Shown here: positions 1 to 9,304 of the stretch, in pieces | Numbering within the stretch: the stretch's first letter is position 1 | Layout: each line of letters opens with the position of its first letter | Assembly: GCF_001984195.1 (NCBI RefSeq) | Contig: NZ_MTQN01000006.1 | Coordinates: 1-64,000, forward strand | Reading direction: 5' to 3' | Origin: Kribbella sp. ALI-6-A | Lineage (GTDB): Bacteria > Actinomycetota > Actinomycetes > Propionibacteriales > Kribbellaceae | Length of the DNA: 64,000 nt | Made by a program: the position numbers and the translations under genes | The notes under the pieces: model-generated | Seen by the model: only the letters and a program-made list of their open reading frames with translations | Database searches by the model: none | What the model was told of the DNA's origin: nothing

Positions 1-4
1 TGCT

Positions 5-1529
<1,525 letters not shown>

Positions 1530-1760
1530 ATCTATATATCCACCACAACCCCAAAAGGCCATGGAGAACAGACTACTTTGAGTGATCCTTTGAATCAGAA
1601 ACAAATCAAACTGACTTGAATCCAGAAATTACATTCAAAGGAATCCGCGACAGAACAACAGACGACCCACCACCCAAAATCTCGAAGAGACCAGGGTAGA
1701 AGACACATCCGAAGCCTGTGCACGGGGTTAATGCATATTTCGGCATTGACTTTCGGCACG

Positions 1761-1777
1761 CTGTTGAGTTCTCAAGA
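1761..1777 (-). promoter_or_regulatory. rrn leader antitermination-like element (boxA region)
   Basis: On the minus strand this reads TCTTGAGAACTCAACAG, a sequence commonly seen in the leaders of actinobacterial rRNA operons about 200-250 nt upstream of 16S. It is followed by GTGCCGAAAGTCAATGCCG, also typical of these leaders. It probably takes part in Nus-dependent antitermination or 30S precursor processing. The identification rests on remembered similarity. Confidence 0.6.
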
Positions 1778-2001
1778 ATCGGGCGCACACCGCGCTCCAC
1801 ACTTCCGCGTGAAGCTCCGGGGCAACTCGACCAACCTTACCGATTCGCTCAAGCCCGGTCAAATCCGGCCTTTCGAACCAGTCCCCCTGCGTGTCTCAGC
1901 GACCCAAACCCGCTTACGCGTGTTCCGGCTCTAAGGACCTTCAGGGAGTTTGCCGGAGCGACCGGCCGCTTCCGCGTCCCGCACTCGCTCCAACAAGAAG
2001 A

Positions 2002-2031
2002 ACATTACTGACATTCACGGTGAAGATGCAA
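2002..2031 (-). promoter_or_regulatory. putative rrn promoter
   Basis: On the minus strand a -35-like TTGCAT (2026-2031) is separated by 18 bp from a -10-like TAATGT (2002-2007), about 470 bp upstream of the 16S gene. Spacing and position fit a housekeeping-sigma promoter for the rRNA operon. Other promoters may exist in the 1530-2200 leader. I saw no gene in 1530-2386. Confidence 0.45.
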
Positions 2032-2213
2032 ATCGAGCTCCGGCCCTTCGTCAGGACCTGTACTGCGCACTGCTCGACCGCATCGGCGCGATGCCTAACG
2101 TCCCTCTGGTCACATCTGTCACCCGCGTCTCCGCGGGGCCGGCCCTCACGTCTCCGCGAGGTCCACCATCCATAGTGCCGCACCCGTTCAAGTCCGGCTC
2201 TTCAGATGGTGAC

Positions 2214-2243
2214 GGGTGGGCGACGATCGCTCGTCACCCACCC
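2214..2243 (-). terminator. hairpin between serine hydrolase gene and rrn promoter
   Basis: An inverted repeat with 13-nt arms (one mismatch) and the 4-nt loop TCGC lies about 145 bp after the serine hydrolase stop and upstream of the rRNA promoter. It probably ends that transcript so that it does not run into the rRNA operon. There is no clear U-tract, as is common in high-GC actinobacteria. Confidence 0.5.
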
Positions 2244-2386
2244 ATCGAGTACCGCACCGCCCAGCAGACGCCTCTCGGCGAGTGGCCGCTCGTAGCGGCT
2301 GAGTGTGAGGCCCGGGGGTCATGTACCAGGTGGCATCAGGTGTAACCGGTCCCCCACTCGACCTATTCCCGGCACGGAGTGACCCC

Positions 2387-3721
2387 TCAGCCGATACGCG
2401 AGCAGAGGGTCTGCGTGCCGTTCTGCTCGAACGCCAGCCCGTCCTCGCGCAGCCGCAGCCGAGCACTCACCATCGAGCTGGCGAACACCGTGCCGTCGAT
2501 CGGCATGAACGTCATCGGCGCCTGGTGATCGAAGGTCACCTCGATCCCGCCACCCAAGCGATCGACCGTGAAGCCGAACCCGTCGCGCAGCCGATAGCTC
2601 CCGACCAGCCCGTCAAGCGCGGCATCCGTCGGGAGGTCCCAGTCGTCCAGCGGCTCGTCGTACCCACTCCACCCGTACGCCGACGCCAGTGCGGCGAATG
2701 CTCGCTGCACCACCCACATGCCGTTGGCGCCGTTCGTCATCACCGCGGCACCATGTCCGGAGTCCCGATCAGCGAGTAGATGGCACTTGAACCCCTCGTT
2801 CCCACCGCTGTGCCCGAACCGCGTCGCCTCCGCTCCGAGGAACCAGCCGAGCCCGAGGTGGTCCAGTCCTCCCAGCCGATCACTAGAGCGAATCTGCGGC
2901 GTCAACATCTCTCGCGCGAGTTCAGGTGAGAGCAACGCGCCGTCAGCACCGCCGTACGCCGCCCGCACGGCCAGCGCGAACCTGCAGAGATCGCTCGGTG
3001 TCGTCCACAACCCCGCGGCCGCCAGCTCGGGATAGCTGTGCCAGCGTCCCGGGACTACCTGCCCCTGCTCGTCGTGAGCGCTCGCCGCGCGGCCATGGAG
3101 ATCCTCGGGCAGCGGCTGCGCGTAGTCGCTGGCGGCCATCCCCAACGGCTCGAGCACGAGCTCACGCATCAACTCCCGGAACGGCGTACCGGTGACGTCT
3201 TCGAGCAGTTGCTGCATCACCAGGGTCCCGCCGCCGGAGTACCGGAACTGTGCTCCGGGCACCGTGTCGACGCGGACTCCGAAGGTGTTGGCCGGCTGCA
3301 AGCCGTCGAGGACCTGGATCGTAGTCGGCAGCGGCTCGCCGTACGGGTAACCGGGGAAGCCGTGCACTGTCAGGCCGGCGCTGTGGCTGGCCAGTTGGCG
3401 CAGCGTCACGACGGGTTGCCAGTTGCCCGTCGGTGGAACGCGCCACGACGTCAACCGGCGATTCACGTCCTCGTCGAGATCGAGCAGTCCGCGGTCCACG
3501 AGCCGGAGCATCGCGAAGACGGTGACCGGCTTGCTGATCGAACATGCTTGGAAGAGCGTTTCCGACGACACCGCGTCGACGGCCCCGGCATCCACGAGCC
3601 CCGCAGCTCCGGTCCCCACGATGCCGCCACTGCCGATCACCGCCCAACTGATCCCCGGGACCGGGAAGCGTTCCAGCTCCTTGGCGATCTGCTCACCCAG
3701 CACGTCGGTCTCTGTTTCCAC
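2387..3721 (-). CDS. beta-lactamase-family serine hydrolase (class C type)
   Basis: This 444-aa protein has the penicillin-binding-protein/class C beta-lactamase fold (Pfam Beta-lactamase type). The catalytic SxxK motif is SISK at residues 61-64, a Tyr motif (RYSGGG) lies mid-protein, and an H-x-G motif occurs as GHSGGNEG. There is no clear signal peptide, so it is probably a cytoplasmic esterase or peptidase rather than a resistance enzyme. The GTG start is preceded by GAGGAG at a good distance. The C-terminal 100 residues look like the small beta domain often attached to such hydrolases. The substrate cannot be told. It is transcribed alone toward the rRNA operon. Confidence 0.88.
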   Translation of the reverse strand: METETDVLGEQIAKELERFPVPGISWAVIGSGGIVGTGAAGLVDAGAVDAVSSETLFQACSISKPVTVFAMLRLVDRGLLDLDEDVNRRLTSWRVPPTGNWQPVVTLRQLASHSAGLTVHGFPGYPYGEPLPTTIQVLDGLQPANTFGVRVDTVPGAQFRYSGGGTLVMQQLLEDVTGTPFRELMRELVLEPLGMAASDYAQPLPEDLHGRAASAHDEQGQVVPGRWHSYPELAAAGLWTTPSDLCRFALAVRAAYGGADGALLSPELAREMLTPQIRSSDRLGGLDHLGLGWFLGAEATRFGHSGGNEGFKCHLLADRDSGHGAAVMTNGANGMWVVQRAFAALASAYGWSGYDEPLDDWDLPTDAALDGLVGSYRLRDGFGFTVDRLGGGIEVTFDHQAPMTFMPIDGTVFASSMVSARLRLREDGLAFEQNGTQTLCSRIG

Positions 3722-3827
3722 CCCTGCTCCTCACGGTTGTCGCTTCGGAGCCTAGGCGCGCGCGGACCCGCGTGCCTCGACACGCGCTGCACTCCACACG
3801 GCAGCACCGAACCTAGCTGGGCAAGCT

Positions 3828-3859
3828 CCGGCCACGGATGCCGATGCATCCGTGGCCGG
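3828..3859 (-). terminator. perfect 14-bp hairpin downstream of small membrane protein gene
   Basis: Arms CCGGCCACGGATGC and its exact complement flank a 4-nt loop (CGAT). The hairpin sits 28 bp after the stop of the 75-aa membrane protein gene and upstream of the serine hydrolase, so it probably separates the two leftward transcripts. Confidence 0.65.
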
Positions 3860-3887
3860 GACGTGCTGGCGGTGTCGCTGAACTCGT

Positions 3888-4115
3888 TTACTTGGAAGGC
3901 TGCGGGGCTTCGCAGTCCACCTTCGGGTTGGCGCCGATGTAGTTCAGCGGTCCGGCGACGATGGTGACCAAGGTCGTCCCCACCTTCGCGCAGGTGGCGT
4001 CGGAACCTCCGAAGTAGTTTCGCTGCGCGGCGGCCGCAAGGCCGATCAGCAGCCAAACCACGACAACGATCGTGATGACGCGAGAACCGGTCGTAGAGGC
4101 TCTACGAGTGCGCAT
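3888..4115 (-). CDS. small membrane protein of unknown function
   Basis: This is a 75-aa protein with a basic N-terminus and one membrane segment (about residues 13-30, rich in I/V/L/A), followed by a short outside-facing tail with two Cys residues (ATCAKV and VDCEAP) that could form a disulfide. The ATG at 4115 is chosen because it follows AGGAGG by 5 nt. An upstream extension of 32 codons is open but lacks the features of a real N-terminus. I do not recognise the family. It belongs to the accessory block starting here. Confidence 0.7.
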   Translation of the reverse strand: MRTRRASTTGSRVITIVVVVWLLIGLAAAAQRNYFGGSDATCAKVGTTLVTIVAGPLNYIGANPKVDCEAPQPSK

Positions 4116-4260
4116 GTCCACCTCCTGAATGAGCACCCCCGTGGATCCACCTTCTGGTGCCCTCCGGTGACATCGCGAAAACCCCAGCCTCGTTGCCGCA
4201 CGCGCGGTCATCGTTCAGAGCTGCCGGACGTCCCGCCGTCGCACCTCCGGAAGCGCGGCG

Positions 4261-4464
4261 TCACACCTCCCGGAAGTCGTGGTGCGGCTTGATCCGGGTG
4301 TTGATGAATCTGCCGATGCTGTCGGCTCGCACCAATCCGGCGTACGTGAACTCGGAGACGCCGTAGTACTGGTAGACGTCGCCACCCACGAACTCCACCT
4401 CGAGCGTCCCGTCGTCCCACCCGATCGATCGCACACTCGACGAGTCCACCGGCCTTCGCCGCAT
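4261..4464 (-). CDS. KTSC domain protein
   Basis: This 67-aa protein fits the KTSC domain over its whole length: a Ser-rich start (DSSSVRSIGWD), a beta-rich LEVEFVGGDVYQYYGV core, then ADSIGRFIN and IKPHHDF near the end. KTSC domains are found alone or fused to lysyl-tRNA synthetase-like or phage-related proteins and are thought to bind nucleic acid, but no function is proven. The ATG follows GAGGAG by 7 nt. The gene lies 36 bp downstream of the XRE regulator on the same strand and may be co-transcribed with it. Confidence 0.82.
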   Translation of the reverse strand: MRRRPVDSSSVRSIGWDDGTLEVEFVGGDVYQYYGVSEFTYAGLVRADSIGRFINTRIKPHHDFREV

Positions 4465-4500
4465 TGTCAGCTCCTCACCTGTAGGCCGTCCGGATCGTAG

Positions 4501-4854
4501 TCAGTGTGCCGAAGGCTGTTGCAGCGCGCCCAACTCGATTCGGGCCAGCAGCCGGGCCAGGTCGGTGACCGCGGCGTTGAGCTGCCCGATCGACGTTTGA
4601 TCCAAGGCGATCCGTTGGTCCGGCAGACCGAGATTGGCCGTGAATCGGGTGAGTACGTCGACCGGCGCCTGCGCCAGCTCGGTGTCGAGGGCGTCCTGCA
4701 GGTAGGGGCTCGGCACCATCTCCGGCCGCTCCTTCCACTTCGTGATCGTCCGCGGTGCGACCCCGAGGCGTCCGGCGAACGACTCGTTGGTCAACCGCAG
4801 CGCCTCTCTCAGGGCATGCGCGTGCCGGCCGGTCCACTTCTCGATGACTGCCAT
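4501..4854 (-). CDS. XRE-type helix-turn-helix regulator
   Basis: This is a 117-aa protein. Residues about 15-45 form a helix-turn-helix (ALRLTNESFAGRLGV, then RTITKWKE), the type found in many actinobacterial XRE regulators. The C-terminal half is helical and could dimerise. The ATG at 4854 is supported by GAAGGAG; a longer open frame upstream is probably not translated. The gene is divergent from the 89-aa gene at 4992, with 137 bp between, so it may control both promoters. Target genes are unknown; the KTSC gene lies just downstream. Confidence 0.8.
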   Translation of the reverse strand: MAVIEKWTGRHAHALREALRLTNESFAGRLGVAPRTITKWKERPEMVPSPYLQDALDTELAQAPVDVLTRFTANLGLPDQRIALDQTSIGQLNAAVTDLARLLARIELGALQQPSAH

Positions 4855-4991
4855 CGCCCACTCCTTCGCTGTGTCGGTCTGTCTGCCAAGGAATGTACGA
4901 GGATCGAGCGCTCTCGGAGTGCGCAAAAAGTGCCCTGTGGATACCGGTTCAGTTCATGGTCCGCCCGGTTCGCGAAGCGTTCACTTGATCC

Positions 4992-5261
4992 ATGACCAGC
5001 TTCCCCACCACCCGCCGCCGGCAACTCAGCCGCGCCACCAGAAACCCACCGCGCCGCTTCCACCTCGTGCGCCACGTCGACATCTCCGGGGTCAGCGGCA
5101 CCGGAATCGTCGCCGAGGGCGTCGAGTGGTCCGACAGCACCGTCACCCTCCGCTGGACCGGCGACTACCCCACTACCACCGTCTGGCAAGACGGCATCCC
5201 GGCCCTCCTCGCCGTCCACGGCCACCAAGGCGCCACCGCCATCCACTGGCTCGACCCCTGA
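4992..5261 (+). CDS. conserved small actinobacterial protein
   Basis: This 89-aa protein has an Arg-rich N-terminus (TTRRRQLSRATRN) followed by a beta-rich domain with the pattern HLVRHVDISGVSGTG, GVEWSD, TLRWTGDYPTTTVW and AVHGHQGATAIHWLD. I recall similar small proteins in Streptomyces and relatives, but no function. It is divergent from the XRE regulator, which suggests that the regulator controls it. No signal peptide or membrane segment is visible. Confidence 0.7.
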   Translation: MTSFPTTRRRQLSRATRNPPRRFHLVRHVDISGVSGTGIVAEGVEWSDSTVTLRWTGDYPTTTVWQDGIPALLAVHGHQGATAIHWLDP

Positions 5262-5272
5262 CGCCCCTGATC

Positions 5273-5319
5273 GCGGTGTGGCCGGCGAGTTCCCCTGCAC
5301 GCTGCGCCGGCCACACCGC
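5273..5319. terminator. bidirectional terminator between convergent genes
   Basis: A perfect 15-bp inverted repeat (arms GCGGTGTGGCCGGCG and its complement) with a 17-nt loop sits between the stop of the 89-aa gene (5261) and the stop of MemA (5326). It can serve both directions. Confidence 0.75.
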
Positions 5320-5325
5320 CCGTCA

Positions 5326-6252
5326 TCACTCCAACGAGTCGGTAGTCACGGATGTCTGGCCGTTGTGGTGGACGTCGACAACCTCGCTCAGTCTCTCGAC
5401 GTGAAACTTCCGACGGATCAGACCAGCGTCCTTCGCGCAGCCGATCTCCTCGAGGATGGAAGCCACCTGTTCAGCCTTGTGCCGTCGCCCCGGCGGATCG
5501 ACCAGCTCCAGAGCCTCCACGAGCCCGGCGCCAACCTTCTCGTCGGACCCCGCAGTGGCACGGCCGGTCGCGAGATCGGACAGGCGAGTCAGGACGTCGG
5601 ACAACTCGACCGCGTGCTGGACGCCACTCTCGTTCCGGGAGAGCCACCAGACGATCGCGGCTTCAGGAGTGCTCAGAGCATCGTTTCTCAGATAGGACCT
5701 CACCTTGCGTTCGCGCTCGATCGTCAGTTCCCAGAGCTCGATCTCTCTGATCGCGGCCTGCTTCAGTTCCAGGTGCTTCAGGTCGGTCTTGGACAGCTCC
5801 AACCGGACGTCGGTGACACAACCCGAACCGGATCGGTGCCCGTCCAGGCGGATACGTGACAGTTCGACCGCCAGATGATGCTGGGCAGTGCCTACCTGAT
5901 CCGGGCGCCAGGAGACGCTGAGACCCGCCGCCCGCCGGAGTACCGCATCGCGTGCCGCGGCCGCGCTGATCTGCCGATCATGCCATCGAACCACCGCGCA
6001 GAACCTGAAGCTCGTTCCCGTTTCGGCTGAAGGAATCTCTACGTCCGTGATTTCCGCTACCACGCTTTCACCTCTGCCCAGCCAAGCCGGCGCTTCCTTC
6101 AGGGATCGGAAAGCAAGGACGCCGACGGCGATGGCAGCGGTCTCCAGCACCAGTCCGACCCATCCGAGTCCGGCGGCCAGCCAGACGACGACAACGATCA
6201 CCGGCGGCCCGAACAGAGCGAAGTATGCTGCCTTGCTGGTCGACGATGTCAT
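5326..6252 (-). CDS. two-TM membrane protein, paralogue A (MemA)
   Basis: This 308-aa protein has two adjacent N-terminal membrane segments (about residues 9-30 and 31-49) and a large soluble domain. The soluble part has a beta segment ending in AVVRW (residue 90), a helical central region, and a conserved block with YLRN (187-190) and WWL (202-204). The same layout, spacing and key residues occur in MemB (10049-10975), also 308 aa, so the two are paralogues. The pattern vaguely recalls SPFH/stomatin-type domains, but I cannot confirm it. The start ATG overlaps the ATPase stop (ATGA), so translation is coupled and the two proteins probably work together. It is the last gene of the cyclase-ATPase operon. 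Confidence 0.85.
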   Translation of the reverse strand: MTSSTSKAAYFALFGPPVIVVVVWLAAGLGWVGLVLETAAIAVGVLAFRSLKEAPAWLGRGESVVAEITDVEIPSAETGTSFRFCAVVRWHDRQISAAAARDAVLRRAAGLSVSWRPDQVGTAQHHLAVELSRIRLDGHRSGSGCVTDVRLELSKTDLKHLELKQAAIREIELWELTIERERKVRSYLRNDALSTPEAAIVWWLSRNESGVQHAVELSDVLTRLSDLATGRATAGSDEKVGAGLVEALELVDPPGRRHKAEQVASILEEIGCAKDAGLIRRKFHVERLSEVVDVHHNGQTSVTTDSLE

Positions 6253-8336
6253 CGGGAAGCCTTTCGGGGCGAGGTATCTGTCGATCTGGCGATCTCACGG
6301 ATGGTCTGCTCGACCAGGATCGCTGTCCGAAGTCTGCGTTGGAGCACCTCCGCGTCAGCGGCAGCGTCGATCCATTCGCGGTTCGTGGTGAAGAGCGTGT
6401 CCAACCGAGTCGAGGCTCCTCGGCAGACTGCCGCCAGACGCCGAAGAAGCCGCTCGGCGTCGTGGGCTCGGCCCTCGTCCAAGAGATCCGCATGACAGTC
6501 CAGCCAAGCCACCAGGAAACGACCGGCCGGCCCCGCGTCGGATGCGTCAAGGACTCGCTGCCACCCGCGAACGGCGGTCGACATGCTGCCATCGTCCGTC
6601 GTCGGCAGAGTGGTCGCCACGATCGGCGGGACGACCGATGCGAAGGTCTGAGCTCGGAACCGACTGCCCTCGAGCAGCAACTGCAGCACTTCGTCGCGAC
6701 GATCTTCGCGTTCAGCAAGCTTTTTCAGGGCGTCGCGGGCCTGGTACCGCACCGAGCCGTTCTCGTGCTGGGCGAGCCAACTCAATCGCACCACCGCCTG
6801 ATCGAGGTACATCTCGGCCAGCACTTCAACACAAGCCGCGATGACGATCGAGGAGAGCCGTGGTGACAGCTGCCGATCCCGTGACCACCAGTAGAGGTGG
6901 TGTCGGGTCGGGGCGGCGGTCCGTTCGTCCGACAGCAAGCGGCCGAGCAGCTGATACCCCGCCGATCTCACCTCCAAGGAGCTGTGGTCGGCCCACTCTC
7001 GGGCAAGCCGTACCGCCAGTTCGGATTGCCGATTCCGAATGCATTGGTCGGCCACGCGATCCGCGATCAGTGTCAGGTCGCTGGTCCGGAGTGAAACGTC
7101 CGCGACAACCGATGTCAGCCAGTCGGCGAGTGCATTCCTCAGCCAAGGCAGCTCGTCCCAGAAGTACTCCACGATCCTCGGCGCCAGCTCCTCGTCCTCG
7201 AAGTGGACGCGGCCCCTGGGGTCGACACCGACCGACAGGTCCAGATCGGTCAGTGCCGGCACGACTCCGTCGAGTTCTATCAACGTCCGGCGGGGTTCGG
7301 ACTCGTAGTCGAGATTCTTCAGCAGAAGCTGCTGGGCTGAGAAGACAGCTTCCGCGGTACCGCCTTCCAGAGTGGCGGCGGCCAGAGCGAGCGCACGACT
7401 TGGCGCATCCACTCGCCCGGCCAGGAATCGTTCGATCTGCTCGCGTCGCTGCTCATCGGCACGAAAGCCGGTCACCAGCCACCGCTCGAACGATCCCCGC
7501 GGGTCCCGTGCCCGCGCGTCCATGATCCGTTCCGCCAGCCGCTCGACGGCCGCCATACTTGCCGAGCGCAACTTCTCCCGATGGGTGATCAGATGCTCCC
7601 GCTCGCCCCGCAGGCCCGCAGACTCCAGATGGCGGGCCAGAACGCTGATCGGATCAGGGCTCCCGATTCTGACGAGGTAAGGCCGGTAGTCGGGTCTCAA
7701 GGAATCCTCGTGCTCGGCCGCCAGTACGACGACGAGCTTCGCCCGCTGATCGGCGACCGCAGGCTGCAGAGACGGCAGGAAGTCCTGCAACTCCCTGAAT
7801 GCCTCGGTCCCGACCTCGGACAGGTCGAGAAGGAGCCGCTCTCCGGGCTGTACGTCGTCGCCGTTGTAGGCCCTTCGATCCGCCTCGACCGCCTGCGCCT
7901 CGAGTTCGGCAGGGAGCAGCCGGACCACGTTGCCGGCTCCGGGCTCAGGACAAAGCAACATGTGCGCCGCCGTACGCCTGCCGATGCCGGACGAACCGAC
8001 CAGAAGGACCACTCCCGTCGGTTGTGCCAGCTGGTCGGCGGCTGCCAAGAAGTTGGCCGGCGCGACAAAGCGATCCCGAAGCCATTCGACTCGGAACGAG
8101 GTCACCCGTTGATCGCGGAACCGGCGTTGGCGGCCGGGCATCTCGAAGTACAGCTTGTAGTCGTTGTCCTGGCCGCCCATCGCGAACTGCGACCCGGTGC
8201 CGGTGTTCATCGGGCCACCGGCACCGATGGCGACCGTGCCGACACCCCCGTGATTCACATCCATGTGGGCCGGCGTAGCGGCAGCCACGATGTCGTCTAC
8301 TGCTGCGGTCGGCTCCGTCACCGCTTCGGTGGTCAT
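6249..8336 (-). CDS. degenerate P-loop ATPase with helical repeats and N-terminal Gly/Asn motif
   Basis: This is a 695-aa protein. Residues 30-55 hold a Gly/Asn-rich motif (GGVGTVAIG, then GPMNTGTGSQF) matching the C-terminus of the preceding cyclase-like protein. A P-loop NTPase domain follows from about residue 85 to 350. Its Walker A at 114-122 is GSSGIGRRT, with Arg where Lys is usual. Its Walker B is LLLDLSEV, with Asp171 and Glu174. Residues about 380-640 are helical with HEAT-like pairs (for example SVRYQARDALKKLAE). This looks like a STAND-like signalling ATPase with a sensor repeat domain. The ATG at 8336 forms ATGA with the cyclase stop; a GTG two codons earlier is possible. Confidence 0.85.
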   Translation of the reverse strand: MTTEAVTEPTAAVDDIVAAATPAHMDVNHGGVGTVAIGAGGPMNTGTGSQFAMGGQDNDYKLYFEMPGRQRRFRDQRVTSFRVEWLRDRFVAPANFLAAADQLAQPTGVVLLVGSSGIGRRTAAHMLLCPEPGAGNVVRLLPAELEAQAVEADRRAYNGDDVQPGERLLLDLSEVGTEAFRELQDFLPSLQPAVADQRAKLVVVLAAEHEDSLRPDYRPYLVRIGSPDPISVLARHLESAGLRGEREHLITHREKLRSASMAAVERLAERIMDARARDPRGSFERWLVTGFRADEQRREQIERFLAGRVDAPSRALALAAATLEGGTAEAVFSAQQLLLKNLDYESEPRRTLIELDGVVPALTDLDLSVGVDPRGRVHFEDEELAPRIVEYFWDELPWLRNALADWLTSVVADVSLRTSDLTLIADRVADQCIRNRQSELAVRLAREWADHSSLEVRSAGYQLLGRLLSDERTAAPTRHHLYWWSRDRQLSPRLSSIVIAACVEVLAEMYLDQAVVRLSWLAQHENGSVRYQARDALKKLAEREDRRDEVLQLLLEGSRFRAQTFASVVPPIVATTLPTTDDGSMSTAVRGWQRVLDASDAGPAGRFLVAWLDCHADLLDEGRAHDAERLLRRLAAVCRGASTRLDTLFTTNREWIDAAADAEVLQRRLRTAILVEQTIREIARSTDTSPRKASR
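8172..8249 (-). other. N-terminal signalling motif of the ATPase (amyloid/BASS-like)
   Basis: These bases encode ATPase residues 30-55. Aligned with the motif at 8360-8431, the pieces GGVGTV, G..GP.NTG and G.Q[YF] are shared, with 14 of 23 aligned residues identical. The flanking sequences are unrelated. Known paired amyloid signalling motifs sit at the C-terminus of an effector and the N-terminus of the ATPase in a neighbouring gene, which is the arrangement here. Confidence 0.6.
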
Positions 8337-9202
8337 CGCCACCGTCCGTCGGTCGGCGGTCCGACGTACTGGTTGCCGCTGCCCGTGTTCAGCGGTCCAT
8401 TGGAGCCATTGACCACGGTACCGACGCCACCCGTGATGCTGCTGATCCCGCCGGCGCCCGGGTCGCGCCCCTCCGCGCCCGGTCCGGCTGTTCGGCGTTC
8501 GCCGGACGCATTCTTCGGCCGGACAGCCGGCTCTTCGGGAACGAATCCCCGGATCAGGAGGTCACCCGAGGGTTTCGGAACGCGCAAGTAGGCATTGCCC
8601 TCGAAGCTCTTCACCTTGATCGGCACAGGCACGTACAGGCTGGTGGCCTCCTCCGCGTACTTCGACAGCACCGCGTCCTCGTAGGCCCGTGGTGAGACGA
8701 TCCCTGCGACGTGGGTCACCTCGCTGTCCGAGCCGGCCAGCAGCTGGCGAACCGGCTGGCTGTCGAGCAGCCGGTGCAGCTCCACTCGCGCCGCGCCACT
8801 GCCGTCGCCGCTGCTGTTCGTTCCGGAGTCGTGCACCGGCCCGACGTGGATGCTGACGCGAAATCGGATCGACTGGTGACCATGACGCCGGACGCGGTTG
8901 CGGTCCTCGAGCTCGGCCTGCAGCAGTCCAAGGTACGGGTTGAGCAGCAGTGGCAGGATCTCGGCCGGCAGACCGACTGCGTATCCGTCACCCGTCGTGT
9001 TGTGGAACGTCTTCTGGGACCAGACCGATGCCAGCCCGGCTCGTTTGAAGGTCGCCTTCAGGATCTTGGGGATCTGCTGGGTCAGCTCGGTCTGGTACCG
9101 GCCGGGACTACCGCTGTAGTCCTTCATGTCGACGACCAGGAGCGATCGGTACGGCGGAAGTGCGGACACTCCGGCGAAGCCGGGATCTTGAGGGGTGGTC
9201 AT
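8333..9202 (-). CDS. class III nucleotide cyclase-like protein with C-terminal signalling motif
   Basis: This is a 289-aa protein. Residues 18-205 look like a class III adenylyl/guanylyl cyclase domain: LLVVDMKDYS with a first metal Asp (25), TTGDGYAVGLP with the second (Asp72), IRFRVSIHVGPV at 112-123, and a G..A-rich helix with RLLDSQP at 145-150. Substrate choice (ATP, GTP or a pyrimidine) cannot be read with confidence. After a Gly/Pro-rich linker, residues 258-281 carry the Gly/Asn motif shared with the ATPase N-terminus. The ATG at 9202 follows AGAAGGAGA. The gene overlaps the ATPase gene and lies 102 bp after a Crp-family gene that could sense its product. Confidence 0.8.
   Translation of the reverse strand: MTTPQDPGFAGVSALPPYRSLLVVDMKDYSGSPGRYQTELTQQIPKILKATFKRAGLASVWSQKTFHNTTGDGYAVGLPAEILPLLLNPYLGLLQAELEDRNRVRRHGHQSIRFRVSIHVGPVHDSGTNSSGDGSGAARVELHRLLDSQPVRQLLAGSDSEVTHVAGIVSPRAYEDAVLSKYAEEATSLYVPVPIKVKSFEGNAYLRVPKPSGDLLIRGFVPEEPAVRPKNASGERRTAGPGAEGRDPGAGGISSITGGVGTVVNGSNGPLNTGSGNQYVGPPTDGRWR
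8360..8431 (-). other. C-terminal signalling motif of the cyclase-like protein (amyloid/BASS-like)
   Basis: These bases encode residues 258-281, containing GGVGTV, GPLNTGSG and NQYVG. The last piece resembles the Q-hydrophobic-G core of RHIM-type amyloid motifs. It is at the very C-terminus behind a disordered linker, as expected for an effector-side motif. The partner copy is at 8172-8249. Confidence 0.6.
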
Positions 9203-9262
9203 GGCGTCTCCTTCTGGTGGCTGGGTGGTGCAACCAGGGTTTCGGGAGCGGGACCGAGCCGC

Positions 9263-9278
9263 TGTCCGGAATCGGACA
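9263..9278. promoter_or_regulatory. perfect 16-bp palindrome upstream of the cyclase gene
   Basis: TGTCCG and CGGACA flank the 4-bp spacer GAAT, 61 bp upstream of the cyclase ATG and inside the Crp-cyclase gap. Size and symmetry fit an operator for a dimeric regulator. The Crp-family protein next door is the obvious candidate, although the half-site differs from the classical TGTGA. Confidence 0.4.
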
Positions 9279-9304
9279 AGACGGGCCGTGAAGTGGGCCA
9301 CCTC

